DNA of 37,136 bases from an uncultured Dorea sp. (GCA_910577685.1 CAJTOH010000037.1:1-37136), one strand, 5' to 3'. Shown: positions 8,937 through 17,500, counted from the stretch's first letter. Made by a program: numbers and translations. Notes: generated by a model from the sequence alone, not told the origin.

Positions 8937-9704
8937 CTTCTTTTGCAGAACCTCGGTTTCAATATCCCACTGAATCATATGATTTAAGTCCCGGTATTTC
9001 TTAGGTGTCATTCCCACATATTCCCGGAATTGTTGGATAAAATGGCTCTGTGAAGAAAAAGACAGCCTATTTGCAATGTCGATCATCGAATATTCACTAT
9101 ACTGTAACAAATTCTTCGCCATTTCAATCTTCTGGCTGCGTATATAAGCGCTGACGGAATCCCCGGTTTCTTTCTTAAATAATCTCGACAGATAGCTTGC
9201 AGAAACGCCAAGTTCATCCGCCAGGTCCTCTATCGTTATACGTTCTTTCAGATGAGAATAAATATATTCCTTACAGACGCTGATGTGTCTGGAATTCGTA
9301 TCACTCCCGCAGATCTTACGCATCTTTTCCGTATAATCCAGAACCATCTCTTCATGCAGATTCTTGATTCCCTGAATCGTATGTACGTCGTCTAATCTCT
9401 GAATATAGAAATCACTCATACGGAACGCCTGCTCAAGTTCCATGCCCTTCTGCTTACACAGCCTGGTAATCATTGCCGTTGTAATGACAAAATGATATTT
9501 TAGATTCGTAATCGGATTTTTTGAAAGAGTCCCCACTCCCTCGCTGTCCAGAAACCTTTCCTTCTCACAATTTTCTTTAACCGCCTTCACATCCCCCTTC
9601 GTCACTGCCTGGTAAAACAAAAATTCTTCTGTTGGCTGCCTGTGTTCTACTTCATCAATATCATCTTCTGCTTCCAGAAGAAGCCATTCATCCTGATATC
9701 CCAT
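8934..9704 (-). CDS. AraC family transcriptional regulator
   Basis: This DNA-binding regulator has 256 residues when started at the ATG at 9704, which has AAAGGAG upstream. The C-terminal third (about residues 155-250) is a two-helix-turn-helix AraC domain: TIEDLADELGVSASYLSRLF, then IANRLSFSSQSHFIQQFREYVGMTPKKYR. The N-terminal part (LFYQAVTKGDVKAV, then LSKNPITNLKYHFVITTA) is the non-cupin region common in clostridial AraC-type proteins. It has no membrane segment and no recognisable cupin. It is convergent with the GH94 operon and is the obvious candidate to control both that operon and the divergent ABC genes; this is inference from position. Confidence 0.85.
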   Translation of the reverse strand: MGYQDEWLLLEAEDDIDEVEHRQPTEEFLFYQAVTKGDVKAVKENCEKERFLDSEGVGTLSKNPITNLKYHFVITTAMITRLCKQKGMELEQAFRMSDFYIQRLDDVHTIQGIKNLHEEMVLDYTEKMRKICGSDTNSRHISVCKEYIYSHLKERITIEDLADELGVSASYLSRLFKKETGDSVSAYIRSQKIEMAKNLLQYSEYSMIDIANRLSFSSQSHFIQQFREYVGMTPKKYRDLNHMIQWDIETEVLQKK

Positions 9705-9870
9705 AGAATACTCCTTTCGTACCGTCCTAATCATACTATTTACCAAACGCCTTTGTTTCTACCTGCAATTAAAAAACAATTTCTTTAATAAATATAAGTT
9801 TCCAATGATGATTCCGTCCGCTTGCCGAGCCTCGAATTGAAGGAATTGTAAGATGGCCATTATCCCGGAT

Positions 9871-9921
9871 AAAAAAGCAGAGGGAAAACCCGTGCCTGAT
9901 ATCAGCGCGGGACTCCCCTCT
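9871..9921 (-). terminator. Terminator of the PFOR gene
   Basis: A long imperfect stem runs from 9879 (AGAGGG) to 9921 (CCCTCT), with an inner CCCG/CGGG stem and the palindrome CTGATATCAG at its tip. Read on the minus strand it is followed by GCTTTTTTA (T run at 9876-9871). It lies about 40 bases past the PFOR stop codon. Confidence 0.75.
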
Positions 9922-9962
9922 ATACTTGTAAATCCCAAAAGGATTCCTATCACTGTGTCAGC

Positions 9963-12900
9963 TTAGTCTTCCCCATACAGGGTAACCAGCTTCTTGAGGT
10001 ATGCGTATCTCTCCTTAGCCTCTGCCTCGTTCTTAGCGAACAGCTTCTCGGCTTTTTCCGGATTCGCCCTCTTAAGCGCATTGTAACGAACCTCTCCGTC
10101 AAGGAATTCCTGATAGTCTCCTGTCGGCTCCTTGCTGTCAAGTGAGAACTTCGCTCCTTCTGCAGCCGGATTGAACCGGAAGTTATTCCAGTATCCGCAC
10201 TCTACCGCCAGAGCTTCCTCTGTCTGAGCCTTGCTCATGCCCTTCTTGATACCATGGTTGATACATGGAGCGTAAGCGATAATCAAAGATGGTCCGGGAT
10301 AAGCCTCTGCCTCTGCGATTGCCTTAACCGTCTGGTTGAAGTCCGCACCCATTGCAATCTGCGCTACATATACGTATCCATAACTCATAGCGATTCCTGC
10401 AAGGTCTTTCTTCTTCGTCTCTTTTCCGCCTGCCGCGAACTGAGCGGTAGCGCCCGTCTTGGTAGCCTTAGAGGACTGTCCTCCTGTATTGGAGTAAACT
10501 TCCGTATCGAATACCATTACATTGATATCCTCGCCGCTTGCCAGTACATGGTCAACGCCGCCGAATCCGATATCGTAAGCCCATCCGTCGCCGCCGAATA
10601 CCCACTGTGACTTCTTAGCCAGGAAATCTTTGTTCTTAACAACATCCTTGCATGTCTCGCAGTCGCATCCTTCTAACGCCGCAACCAGCTTATCCGCAGC
10701 GTCTCCGTTGGATACGCCGCAGTTAAAGGTATCAAGATATTCCTTGCATGCCGCCTTAACTTCCTCAGAAGCCTTGTCGAAGCCTGCAATCTCTTCAACC
10801 TGAGCTTTTAATCTCTTCCTGATTGCCTTCTGTGCCAGCAGCATACCGTATCCGAACTCAGCGTTATCCTCGAACAGGGAGTTAGACCAAGCCGGTCCCT
10901 TTCCTTCCGGAGTTACCGTGTAAGGTGTGGACGGTGAGGAGTTACCCCAGATAGAGGAACATCCTGTGGCATTGGCAATATACATTCTATCGCCGAACAA
11001 CTGTGTGATCAGCTTCGCATAAGGAGTCTCGCCACATCCTGCGCAAGCTCCTGAGAACTCAAGCAGCGGCTGTTTGAACTGGCTTCCCTTTACTGTCTCT
11101 GGTTTGAACTTGGCAACAACGTCTGCCTTTACCGGAATCTCTCTTCCGAAGTCAAACAACTTCTGGGAACCGATGTTCTCTTCCATATTCTTCATAACGA
11201 GAGCCTTCTCGCCCTTCTTGCCCGGACATACATTCGCACAAGAGCCGCATCCTGTACAGTCAAGAGCAGATACGGACATGGTGAACTTCATTCCCGGCAT
11301 ACCGATCATATCGATTGCTTTCGTTCCTTCCGGCGCCTTAGAAAGCTCGTCTTCTGTCAGGGCAATCGGACGGATAACAGCGTGGGGACATACATACGCG
11401 CAGCGGTTACACTGGATACAGTTCTCCTCTACCCATACCGGAATATCAACTGCGATACCGCGTTTCTCGTATGCAGAGGAACCGGACGGTGTAGAACCGT
11501 CTACATAATCGTTAAATGCAGATACCGGAAGTGAATTACCTTCCTGTGCATTTACCTTGCTCTGTACATTCTTAACGAAGTCAACAACGTCTTCTCTTCC
11601 GCCCTTAACTTCTGGTGAGAATAATCCCTCGTCCTCGCAGGACTTCCAGGAATCCGGAACGGATACTTCAACCACCTGCTTTGCGCCTGCGTCGATAGCA
11701 TCATAGTTCATCTGTACAATCTTGTCGCCCTTTCTTCCGTAGGTAGCCTTAGCTGCCGCCTTCATCAGGTCGATTGCTTCTTCCTCTGGGATGATTGCCG
11801 CCAGTTTGAAGAACGCTGACTGCAATACGGTGTTGATACGTCCTCCAAGGCCGATCTCCTTACCAATCTTGATACCGTCGATTGTGTAGAACTTGATGTT
11901 GTGGTCTGCGATATATGCCTTCACCTGTCCCGGCAGATGTTTCTCAAGGCCTTCCATATCCCATGGGCAGTTCAAAAGGAATGTTCCGCCGTCTACCAGT
12001 TCCTGAACCATGTTATACTTGTCCACATAAGAAGGATTGTGGCATGCAACAAAGTTCGCCTGGTGAATCAGGTAGGTTGACTTGATTGCCTTTTTACCGA
12101 AACGTAAGTGTGACATCGTAACGCCGCCGGACTTCTTGGAATCATAGTCAAAGTATGCCTGTGCATACATATCTGTATTATCTCCGATAATCTTGATGGA
12201 GTTCTTATTCGCCCCAACCGTACCGTCAGCTCCAAGTCCCCAGAACTTACAGTTAATGGTTCCTTCCGGAGTCGTAACCAGCGCCGGTCCTATCGTCAGG
12301 GAAAGGTTGGTCACATCGTCTTCGATACCGATGGTGAATCTTGCCCTATCAGCGTTATTGAATACTGCAACAATCTGTGCAGGCGTCGTGTCTTTAGAAC
12401 CAAGTCCGTAGCGTCCGCAATTTACCGGAACAGCGTCGAACTTAGAGCCCTTCAGCGCGGAAACAACATCCAGGTACAATGGCTCTCCCTGTGCTCCCGG
12501 CTCTTTCGTCCTGTCAAGAACGTTGATATATTTTACGGTGTCAGGAATTGCGTCAATCAATGCCTGCGCGCAGAACGGCCTGTAGAGGCGAACCTTTACA
12601 ACGCCCACCTTCTCGCCTGCCGCCAGCAGGTAGTCGATAGTCTCTTCAATGGTGTCGCATACGGAACCCATCGCAACGATTACTTTTTCAGCGTCTTCCG
12701 CTCCGTAGTAGTTAAACAGCTTGTAGTTTGTTCCAATCTTAGCATTTACCTTGTCCATGTACTCCTGTACGATTGCCGGCATAGCATCGTAGTATTGGTT
12801 ACATGCCTCTCTTGCCTGGAAGAAGATATCCGGGTTCTGTGCGGAACCTCTCTGGCATGGGTGGTTCGGGTTCAATGCATGGTTCCTGAATGCATCAATG

Positions 12901-13496
12901 GCATCCATATCTACTAATTCTTTCAAATCTTCATAATCCCATGTCTCAATCTTCTGAATCTCGTGGGATGTACGGAATCCGTCGAAGAAGTTGATAAACG
13001 GAAGTTTGCCCTTAAGAGCCGCACAGTGTGCAACCGGCGTTAAGTCCATAACCTCCTGTACGCTTGACTCACAGAGCATAGCGGCTCCTGTCTGTCTGCA
13101 TGCGTATACATCAGAATGATCTCCAAAGATTGACAGTGCATGGCTGGCAAGCGCACGCGCGGATACATGGAACACACCCGGAAGCTGCTCGCCTGCTACT
13201 TTATATAAGTTAGGAATCATCAGCAGTAAGCCCTGGGATGCCGTAAATGTCGTCGTCAAAGCGCCGGCCGCCAGAGAACCGTGTACCGCTCCCGCTGCTC
13301 CTGCCTCTGACTGCATCTCCGTTACCTGGACAGTCTGTCCAAAGATATTCTTTCTGCCTTCAGTTGCCCACTCATCCACATGCTCCGGCATAACAGATGA
13401 TGGTGTGATCGGGTAAATAGCCGCAACTTCTGTATATGCGTATGATGCGTGAGCCGCAGCCTGATTACCATCCATGGTCTTCATTTTTCTTGCCAT
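9963..13496 (-). CDS. nifJ: Pyruvate:ferredoxin (flavodoxin) oxidoreductase
   Basis: This 1177-residue single-chain enzyme oxidises pyruvate with CoA to acetyl-CoA and CO2 and reduces ferredoxin or flavodoxin. AAGGAGG precedes the ATG. The domain order is typical: N-terminal thiamine-PP pyrimidine domain (YAYTEVAAIYPITPSSVMPE), transketolase-C-like and CoA domains, a 2x[4Fe-4S] ferredoxin-like domain, and the C-terminal thiamine-PP domain. Cluster ligands are Cys693/696/699/703 and Cys747/750/753/757; a further cluster site starts at CAGC (Cys818/821). GDGWAYDIGFGGVDHV and the YSNTGGQSSKATKTGA segment form the Mg-thiamine-PP site. Length is normal for the family. The gene is monocistronic by its own promoter and terminator and is a central catabolic enzyme of this anaerobe. 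Confidence 0.97.
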   Translation of the reverse strand: MARKMKTMDGNQAAAHASYAYTEVAAIYPITPSSVMPEHVDEWATEGRKNIFGQTVQVTEMQSEAGAAGAVHGSLAAGALTTTFTASQGLLLMIPNLYKVAGEQLPGVFHVSARALASHALSIFGDHSDVYACRQTGAAMLCESSVQEVMDLTPVAHCAALKGKLPFINFFDGFRTSHEIQKIETWDYEDLKELVDMDAIDAFRNHALNPNHPCQRGSAQNPDIFFQAREACNQYYDAMPAIVQEYMDKVNAKIGTNYKLFNYYGAEDAEKVIVAMGSVCDTIEETIDYLLAAGEKVGVVKVRLYRPFCAQALIDAIPDTVKYINVLDRTKEPGAQGEPLYLDVVSALKGSKFDAVPVNCGRYGLGSKDTTPAQIVAVFNNADRARFTIGIEDDVTNLSLTIGPALVTTPEGTINCKFWGLGADGTVGANKNSIKIIGDNTDMYAQAYFDYDSKKSGGVTMSHLRFGKKAIKSTYLIHQANFVACHNPSYVDKYNMVQELVDGGTFLLNCPWDMEGLEKHLPGQVKAYIADHNIKFYTIDGIKIGKEIGLGGRINTVLQSAFFKLAAIIPEEEAIDLMKAAAKATYGRKGDKIVQMNYDAIDAGAKQVVEVSVPDSWKSCEDEGLFSPEVKGGREDVVDFVKNVQSKVNAQEGNSLPVSAFNDYVDGSTPSGSSAYEKRGIAVDIPVWVEENCIQCNRCAYVCPHAVIRPIALTEDELSKAPEGTKAIDMIGMPGMKFTMSVSALDCTGCGSCANVCPGKKGEKALVMKNMEENIGSQKLFDFGREIPVKADVVAKFKPETVKGSQFKQPLLEFSGACAGCGETPYAKLITQLFGDRMYIANATGCSSIWGNSSPSTPYTVTPEGKGPAWSNSLFEDNAEFGYGMLLAQKAIRKRLKAQVEEIAGFDKASEEVKAACKEYLDTFNCGVSNGDAADKLVAALEGCDCETCKDVVKNKDFLAKKSQWVFGGDGWAYDIGFGGVDHVLASGEDINVMVFDTEVYSNTGGQSSKATKTGATAQFAAGGKETKKKDLAGIAMSYGYVYVAQIAMGADFNQTVKAIAEAEAYPGPSLIIAYAPCINHGIKKGMSKAQTEEALAVECGYWNNFRFNPAAEGAKFSLDSKEPTGDYQEFLDGEVRYNALKRANPEKAEKLFAKNEAEAKERYAYLKKLVTLYGED

Positions 13497-13530
13497 TGTC
13501 GTTGTTCCTCCTTATAATTGTGCAAATTCG

Positions 13531-13555
13531 TATACCATATCCTTAATTTGGTATA
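13531..13555. promoter_or_regulatory. Inverted repeat in the PFOR leader
   Basis: TATACCATAT and ATTTGGTATA form a 10-bp inverted repeat with one mismatch around a 5-base centre (CCTTA). It lies between the -10 box and the ribosome site of the PFOR gene, about 35 bases before its ATG. The position suits an operator that blocks transcription. It does not fit the Rex consensus. Confidence 0.45.
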
Positions 13556-13572
13556 ATTTGACGTGTGATTTT

Positions 13573-13601
13573 ATTATAGTCCACACATTGTTAAAAGTCT
13601 A
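13573..13601 (-). promoter_or_regulatory. Promoter of the PFOR gene
   Basis: On the minus strand TAGACT (13601-13596) and a perfect TATAAT (13578-13573) are separated by 17 bases. The -35 box overlaps the last codon of the upstream SGNH hydrolase gene. No terminator is seen between the two genes, so some read-through is possible. Confidence 0.65.
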
Positions 13602-14678
13602 GTCCCTTTTTCGGTACAAGTCCCTGTTTTTCCTCTTTGCCATCCAGAACAGGAATACGGCGGTCATGCACGCAAGGATGGCAAGCCCGATCCACGGTAG
13701 CGGCCCTAAGACCGTCCAAAGGCTGTACTTGCGCGGTTCCACCTTCTTAGGACGCGGTTCTTCTTTGATTTCCTGTTCCGGCTCTCCTTTGAACCTGCCG
13801 GTATCAATCTTTTCTGCCGCCAGCGCCGCAATCAGCTCCTGCCCCTCTTCATCCGGGTGAAGCCCGTCCTCCTGAGTGTGGCTGCAGATCTCCGATTCAA
13901 ACAAATCCACCACCCGGTAATCGTAATCTCCTGCATGCTCATACATAATCTGGTTCATGTTTTGGATAATATCCTCCACGATTCCGTTCATGGCTCCCGG
14001 AAGCTCAAACCGCCCTACCGGGTTATAGATATTCGTCACCACCAGCTGCGCCGTCTCTTTCCTATGCGCCCCTATGGTTTCCATGGCTGTTACCCATTGT
14101 TCTTCAAATATCGTATAATCCCAATTATTCAGTACGTCCAGAATCTTTACGATTAACAGCGGGTTGCCTTCCACACCTTCCTGTAAGGCATCGAAAGCGT
14201 CGTATACGCTCAGGAACTTACGGTCTGTCCCTAAGACCTCCTGAGCCGCGCGCTTAAATTCCTGCATCAAATCGTTGGCTCCAATGGTCAGTGTGATGAT
14301 ATCCGCACGGCCAAGGGACGCCAATGTTTCCTCCCTGGCCAGGATATCAGAATTAAGCCGTGATGAATCCAGCCCGTTTTTCGCAAATTTCTCACATTCC
14401 GCAGGTATCCCCGTTTCCTTAGACACCCCGTCCGCGATGAATTGCGTATAACTCCTCAAATCTTCCTCTCCCTTTCCGCCGTAACCTTTTGCAATGCTGT
14501 CTCCTAATGCTGTGCAGTAAATGGTATCGCCTTCCCATTTCTGCGGCCGCCCCACCTCCTTTTCGCCGCCCGAAACAGCTTCTGTTCCGATTGGAATCAT
14601 CGCGGCACAGATAAATAAACAAACTGCAAACGCCAGTATTTTTACCGGCCGTCTCTTCCTATATCCCCCAAATTTCAT
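13599..14678 (-). CDS. SGNH/GDSL-family hydrolase, membrane-anchored
   Basis: This is a probable extracytoplasmic esterase or lipase-like hydrolase of 359 residues from the ATG at 14678 (AAGGGTG just upstream); earlier in-frame starts lack a good ribosome site. Residues 13-33 are a hydrophobic signal or anchor. SGNH blocks are clear: ALGDSIAKGYGG with nucleophile Ser61, IGANDL with Asn135, and EDGLHPDEEG with Asp271 and His274 completing the triad. A Pro/Glu/Lys-rich linker follows, then a C-terminal transmembrane helix at about 320-345 and a basic tail, so the catalytic domain is tethered outside the membrane. The substrate is unknown; cell-wall or exopolysaccharide deacylation is one possibility. 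It is not clearly in an operon with its neighbours. Confidence 0.85.
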   Translation of the reverse strand: MKFGGYRKRRPVKILAFAVCLFICAAMIPIGTEAVSGGEKEVGRPQKWEGDTIYCTALGDSIAKGYGGKGEEDLRSYTQFIADGVSKETGIPAECEKFAKNGLDSSRLNSDILAREETLASLGRADIITLTIGANDLMQEFKRAAQEVLGTDRKFLSVYDAFDALQEGVEGNPLLIVKILDVLNNWDYTIFEEQWVTAMETIGAHRKETAQLVVTNIYNPVGRFELPGAMNGIVEDIIQNMNQIMYEHAGDYDYRVVDLFESEICSHTQEDGLHPDEEGQELIAALAAEKIDTGRFKGEPEQEIKEEPRPKKVEPRKYSLWTVLGPLPWIGLAILACMTAVFLFWMAKRKNRDLYRKRD

Positions 14679-14712
14679 AAGCACCCTTCTTCCGGCACAT
14701 AAACTCTCTAAA

Positions 14713-14943
14713 CTAGCCAATAAGTACCCTCTTCCCCTCAAAAGCAAAACCATAATGTCTGATTCGCTCTTTAGGGATTCCTTTCGCAATCAGCATTGCG
14801 TCATAGTTCGCATTCCTTACCGTATCTTCCAACGTGTCCTCGGAGTCCGGGTTCTTCACTTTGAACTCGGCCGCCAACACTCATGGAACAAATCCCGCCG
14901 ATTCTTCATACTGACAAAATCTGCCGCCCCTGCCCATTCCACG
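14713..14943 (-). pseudogene. Remnant of an AAA-ATPase/PD-(D/E)XK nuclease family protein (C-terminal end)
   Basis: Reading the minus strand, 14880-14713 encodes VLAAEFKVKNP, then later YDAMLIAKGIPKERI and HYGFAFEGKRVLIG before a TAG stop. This is the C-terminal pattern of the PDDEXK_9 (DUF1703-linked) nuclease domain, with the E-x-K of the active site visible in EFKVK. Upstream, in a different frame (14884-14943), GAADFVSMKNRRDL resembles the preceding GRADFV segment, so a frameshift lies near 14880. Everything upstream of this is missing: the remnant starts directly at the stop codon of the neighbouring GTPase gene. These genes are multicopy and mobile-like in gut Firmicutes; this copy is dead. 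Confidence 0.65.
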
Positions 14944-15885
14944 TTACATTAAATAGACCACATCTTCTTCCGGTTTCTCAGCCGGCTCCATTTCTATCAG
15001 ATACAGCGCCGGCTGTTGATTTCCGAAAGATACGGCCTGTTCATACGCAAACCGTGCGCATACCCTGACCCATGCGCCTTTCTTGAACTCAATGGGACGC
15101 TCTGATTTACAGGGATATCCATAGAATTTTAAATCGTCGGCACAGCAGGTCATAATCTTACGTACCGGGACAAACATGTTCTCTCCCATCCCCTTAGGAC
15201 GGAACGCCTGCGCCACGAACTCCACTTCTTTTCCGAGATACAAATCCGGGTGGTCGTACGCGTCCACATACCAGATTCCGAAATCTTCCGGTTCTATCTG
15301 TATCCTGTCCGTTTTTACATCATAGGGCAGGTCTTCCTCTGATGGCTGTATGATTCTGCCGTCCGTTCCCTCGAATATCAGTTGCGCCATGGGGTTCTGC
15401 ACCTTTAACGCCCGGCGGAATCCGGAACGGTCTGCTCCTTTTGGACAGCGGTTCACTACAATCAACTCCGATTCCATTAACTGTTCAATCAGCAGATTTC
15501 TCATGTTTTTAAGGTACATGTCCAGAGTCATGCCGTTTACCGTGGAATAGACGCCCTGCAATTCCCAGCTTCTCGGGTACTTGACGGACAGTAAATCTTC
15601 CAGTTTCCACATCCCATTGTATTCAATCACCACCTGGGCAGGATGATAGTTCTTCTCGCAGTTCTTGAAAAAAGCTGAGGTCAACTGGCCGAATTCTTCG
15701 ATTTTCAATAGGAGCATTTCGCGGGAGTCCAGATATTCCTCGGGATATCCTTCCTCTCCTTCTTCACACAGAATCAGCAGCGTAAGCCCCGGAGCAATCC
15801 AGTCTTGTTCCATCAGCGTATCTTTTACAAGCGTCGTCTTCCCGCTGTCGAGAAAACCTGTACATATGAATACAGGAGTCTTCAT
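14944..15885 (-). CDS. G3E-type GTPase fused to a DUF1980/TIGR03943-like C-terminal domain
   Basis: This 313-residue protein starts with a P-loop of the CobW/G3E type (GFLDSGKTT, residues 10-18). VIEYNGMWKLEDLL corresponds to VIEPSGVGKLSDIV of the CxCC paralogue encoded just upstream, but the metal-binding CxCC motif is absent and the usual NKxD-like segment reads VNRC. From about residue 200 the pattern changes to LYLGKEVEFVAQAF, then MTCCADD with Cys247-Cys248, then GAWVRVCARF. This resembles the C-terminal OB-like domain of DUF1980/TIGR03943 proteins, which work with DUF318-type permeases. It follows the His-rich G3E gene by 84 bases in the same direction, so both probably serve one metal (zinc or similar) pathway. 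The domain match is from pattern memory and should be tested. Confidence 0.7.
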   Translation of the reverse strand: MKTPVFICTGFLDSGKTTLVKDTLMEQDWIAPGLTLLILCEEGEEGYPEEYLDSREMLLLKIEEFGQLTSAFFKNCEKNYHPAQVVIEYNGMWKLEDLLSVKYPRSWELQGVYSTVNGMTLDMYLKNMRNLLIEQLMESELIVVNRCPKGADRSGFRRALKVQNPMAQLIFEGTDGRIIQPSEEDLPYDVKTDRIQIEPEDFGIWYVDAYDHPDLYLGKEVEFVAQAFRPKGMGENMFVPVRKIMTCCADDLKFYGYPCKSERPIEFKKGAWVRVCARFAYEQAVSFGNQQPALYLIEMEPAEKPEEDVVYLM

Positions 15886-15969
15886 GCAATCACCTTCATT
15901 TCTTAATTGTCAAATAAGGGGTGAATCCTCATCCCAATATATCTTACCGGGCAGAATACCCGGTACATT

Positions 15970-17310
15970 TTAGATATGGAACAATTTCAGCAGTTCCTCT
16001 TCTTTCAAATCTGTCCCGATAACGCATATCCGCCCCGTATAGTCAGCCTTGCCTTCACGGACTTCATACTCTTCCGGGACAAGGTCAAACTGTTTCCATG
16101 TGCCGTCTGCCATCGGGATAATTCCTTTTGAACGCAGGACCGTTCCGTATCCCTCTGTCTCGGACAGCGCTTTCAGCAGGAAGTCAAGCTCCTCGTCTGT
16201 GTATTTATGAGCAGTCTCTTTCCCCCAGCTTGTGAATATCTCGTCCGCATGGTGGTGGTGATGACCATGGTGTCCGTGTCCGCAGCAATGCCCTTCCTCT
16301 TCATGGGCATGATGATGGGCGTGACCACATTCTTCTCCATGTCCATGATGGTGGTGATGACCGCACTCATCTTCATGCTCCTGACAGCACCCACATTCTT
16401 CTCCGTGATCGTGATGGTGTTCATGACGACACCCACATTCTTCTCCGTGATCGTGATGGTGCTCATGGCCGTACCCACATTCTTCTCCGTGATCATGATG
16501 GTGGTGATGACCGCACTCATCTTCATGCTCCTGACAGCATCCACATTCTTCTCCGTGATCATGATGATGGTGATGACCGCACTCATCCTCATGCCCATGG
16601 CTGCACCTACGCTCATCTTCGTGATCATGATGATGGCCATCCCCACCTTCCCCATGTTCATGATGATGCCCACATCCATGCCCTCTGTGGTCTTCAAAGA
16701 TTTCTTCTATCTCAACGCCATGCTCCAGCGCACGGCAGACCGCTTCCCTGTCCAGTTCATCCCATGGTGTGGAAATAATCGACGCCTCCGGATTCACTCC
16801 ACGGAGCATATGGACACATTCCTCCATCTTCTCATCCGCCATCATCTGCGTCCTGCTGATGACAATCGTAGATGCGTGTTTTACCTGATCCTCGAAAAAC
16901 TCTCCGAAATTTTTAAGGTACAATGCCGCTTTCTTTCCGTCAACCACCGTAATCCTTCCATGAATCTCAATCTCGGCTTCCTTTTTCACATCTTCGATTG
17001 CCTTCACGATATCCGATAATTTGCCTACCCCCGACGGCTCGATCAGCACACGGTCCGGTTCATATTCTTCCAATACCTTCTGAAGGGCCTTGCTGAAATC
17101 ACCGACCAGCGTACAGCAGATACATCCTGAATTCATCTCCGTGATCTCAATCCCCGCATCCTTCAAGAAACCGCCGTCAATACCAATCTCGCCGAACTCA
17201 TTCTCGATCAGAACAAGCTTTTCCCCTGTAAATACCTGATCAATAAGCTGCTTGATGAATGTCGTCTTTCCGGCTCCTAAAAATCCCGATATAATGTCTA
17301 CCTTTGTCAT
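15970..17310 (-). CDS. G3E/COG0523 metallochaperone GTPase with giant His/Cys-rich insert
   Basis: This is a CobW/COG0523-family GTPase of 446 residues, started at the ATG at 17310 (AGAGGAAG upstream). Walker A is GFLGAGKTT (9-17), and the metal-binding GCICC motif gives Cys63, Cys65 and Cys66. Residues 208-354 are a repeat insert with about 56 His and 17 Cys in 147 residues, built from 22- and 14-residue units such as DHGEECGCCQEHEDECG. The C-terminal CobW_C domain follows (WGKETAHKYTDEELDFLL to the end). Family members deliver or store zinc, cobalt, nickel or other metals with GTP hydrolysis; the His/Cys insert suggests a high-capacity store or buffer. It has its own promoter and leads a two-gene operon with the DUF1980-like GTPase. 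Metal identity is not determined by sequence. Confidence 0.9.
   Translation of the reverse strand: MTKVDIISGFLGAGKTTFIKQLIDQVFTGEKLVLIENEFGEIGIDGGFLKDAGIEITEMNSGCICCTLVGDFSKALQKVLEEYEPDRVLIEPSGVGKLSDIVKAIEDVKKEAEIEIHGRITVVDGKKAALYLKNFGEFFEDQVKHASTIVISRTQMMADEKMEECVHMLRGVNPEASIISTPWDELDREAVCRALEHGVEIEEIFEDHRGHGCGHHHEHGEGGDGHHHDHEDERRCSHGHEDECGHHHHHDHGEECGCCQEHEDECGHHHHHDHGEECGYGHEHHHDHGEECGCRHEHHHDHGEECGCCQEHEDECGHHHHHGHGEECGHAHHHAHEEEGHCCGHGHHGHHHHHADEIFTSWGKETAHKYTDEELDFLLKALSETEGYGTVLRSKGIIPMADGTWKQFDLVPEEYEVREGKADYTGRICVIGTDLKEEELLKLFHI
16249..16689 (-). repeat. In-frame tandem repeat encoding the His/Cys-rich insert
   Basis: The 441-base segment encodes residues 208-354 of the COG0523 GTPase. 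Units of 66 bases (22 residues, with the EDECGHHH module) and 42 bases (14 residues, without it) alternate. Unit length is always a multiple of three, so expansion or loss keeps the frame. The high sequence identity between units implies recent slippage or unequal recombination. Confidence 0.85.
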
Positions 17311-17457
17311 CTGATCTTCCTCTCTCCCTTTCACCATTTTATACGGCCAACGTATTGCTTCCATCTTCTACCTGCCAGAGCGTCCTCTAAATTATTGCCA
17401 GAAGAACGCCTTGATATACTGCCATAACGCCGTTCGATATCTGATTTCTTTTAATAT

Positions 17458-17486
17458 ATTATATCTAATATCAGAATAGATAACAA
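17458..17486 (-). promoter_or_regulatory. Promoter of the G3E GTPase operon
   Basis: On the minus strand TTGTTA (17486-17481) and a perfect TATAAT (17463-17458) are 17 bases apart. The boxes lie about 150 bases before the GTPase start codon, leaving a leader of about 140 bases. Confidence 0.7.
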
Positions 17487-17500
17487 TAGCGTTCCTGCAA

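Noticed and set aside
13531..13555. Rex operator for PFOR
   Set aside because: The sequence lacks the TTGTGA...TCACAA form of Rex sites.
16249..16689. Regular repeats that might suggest CRISPR
   Set aside because: Units are coding, adjacent without unique spacers, and of two sizes that are multiples of three.
16173..16697. Minus-strand frame of about 174 codons inside the His-rich gene
   Set aside because: It is a frame-shifted reading of the same tandem repeat (Met/Ile/Thr/Val periodicity) and lies entirely within the real gene.
16207..17019. Long plus-strand open frame of about 270 codons opposite the G3E GTPase
   Set aside because: It is Met/Val/Thr/Phe-rich because His codons (CAY) read as ATG/GTG on the other strand. 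No ribosome site or family pattern; it is a shadow of the His-rich repeat.
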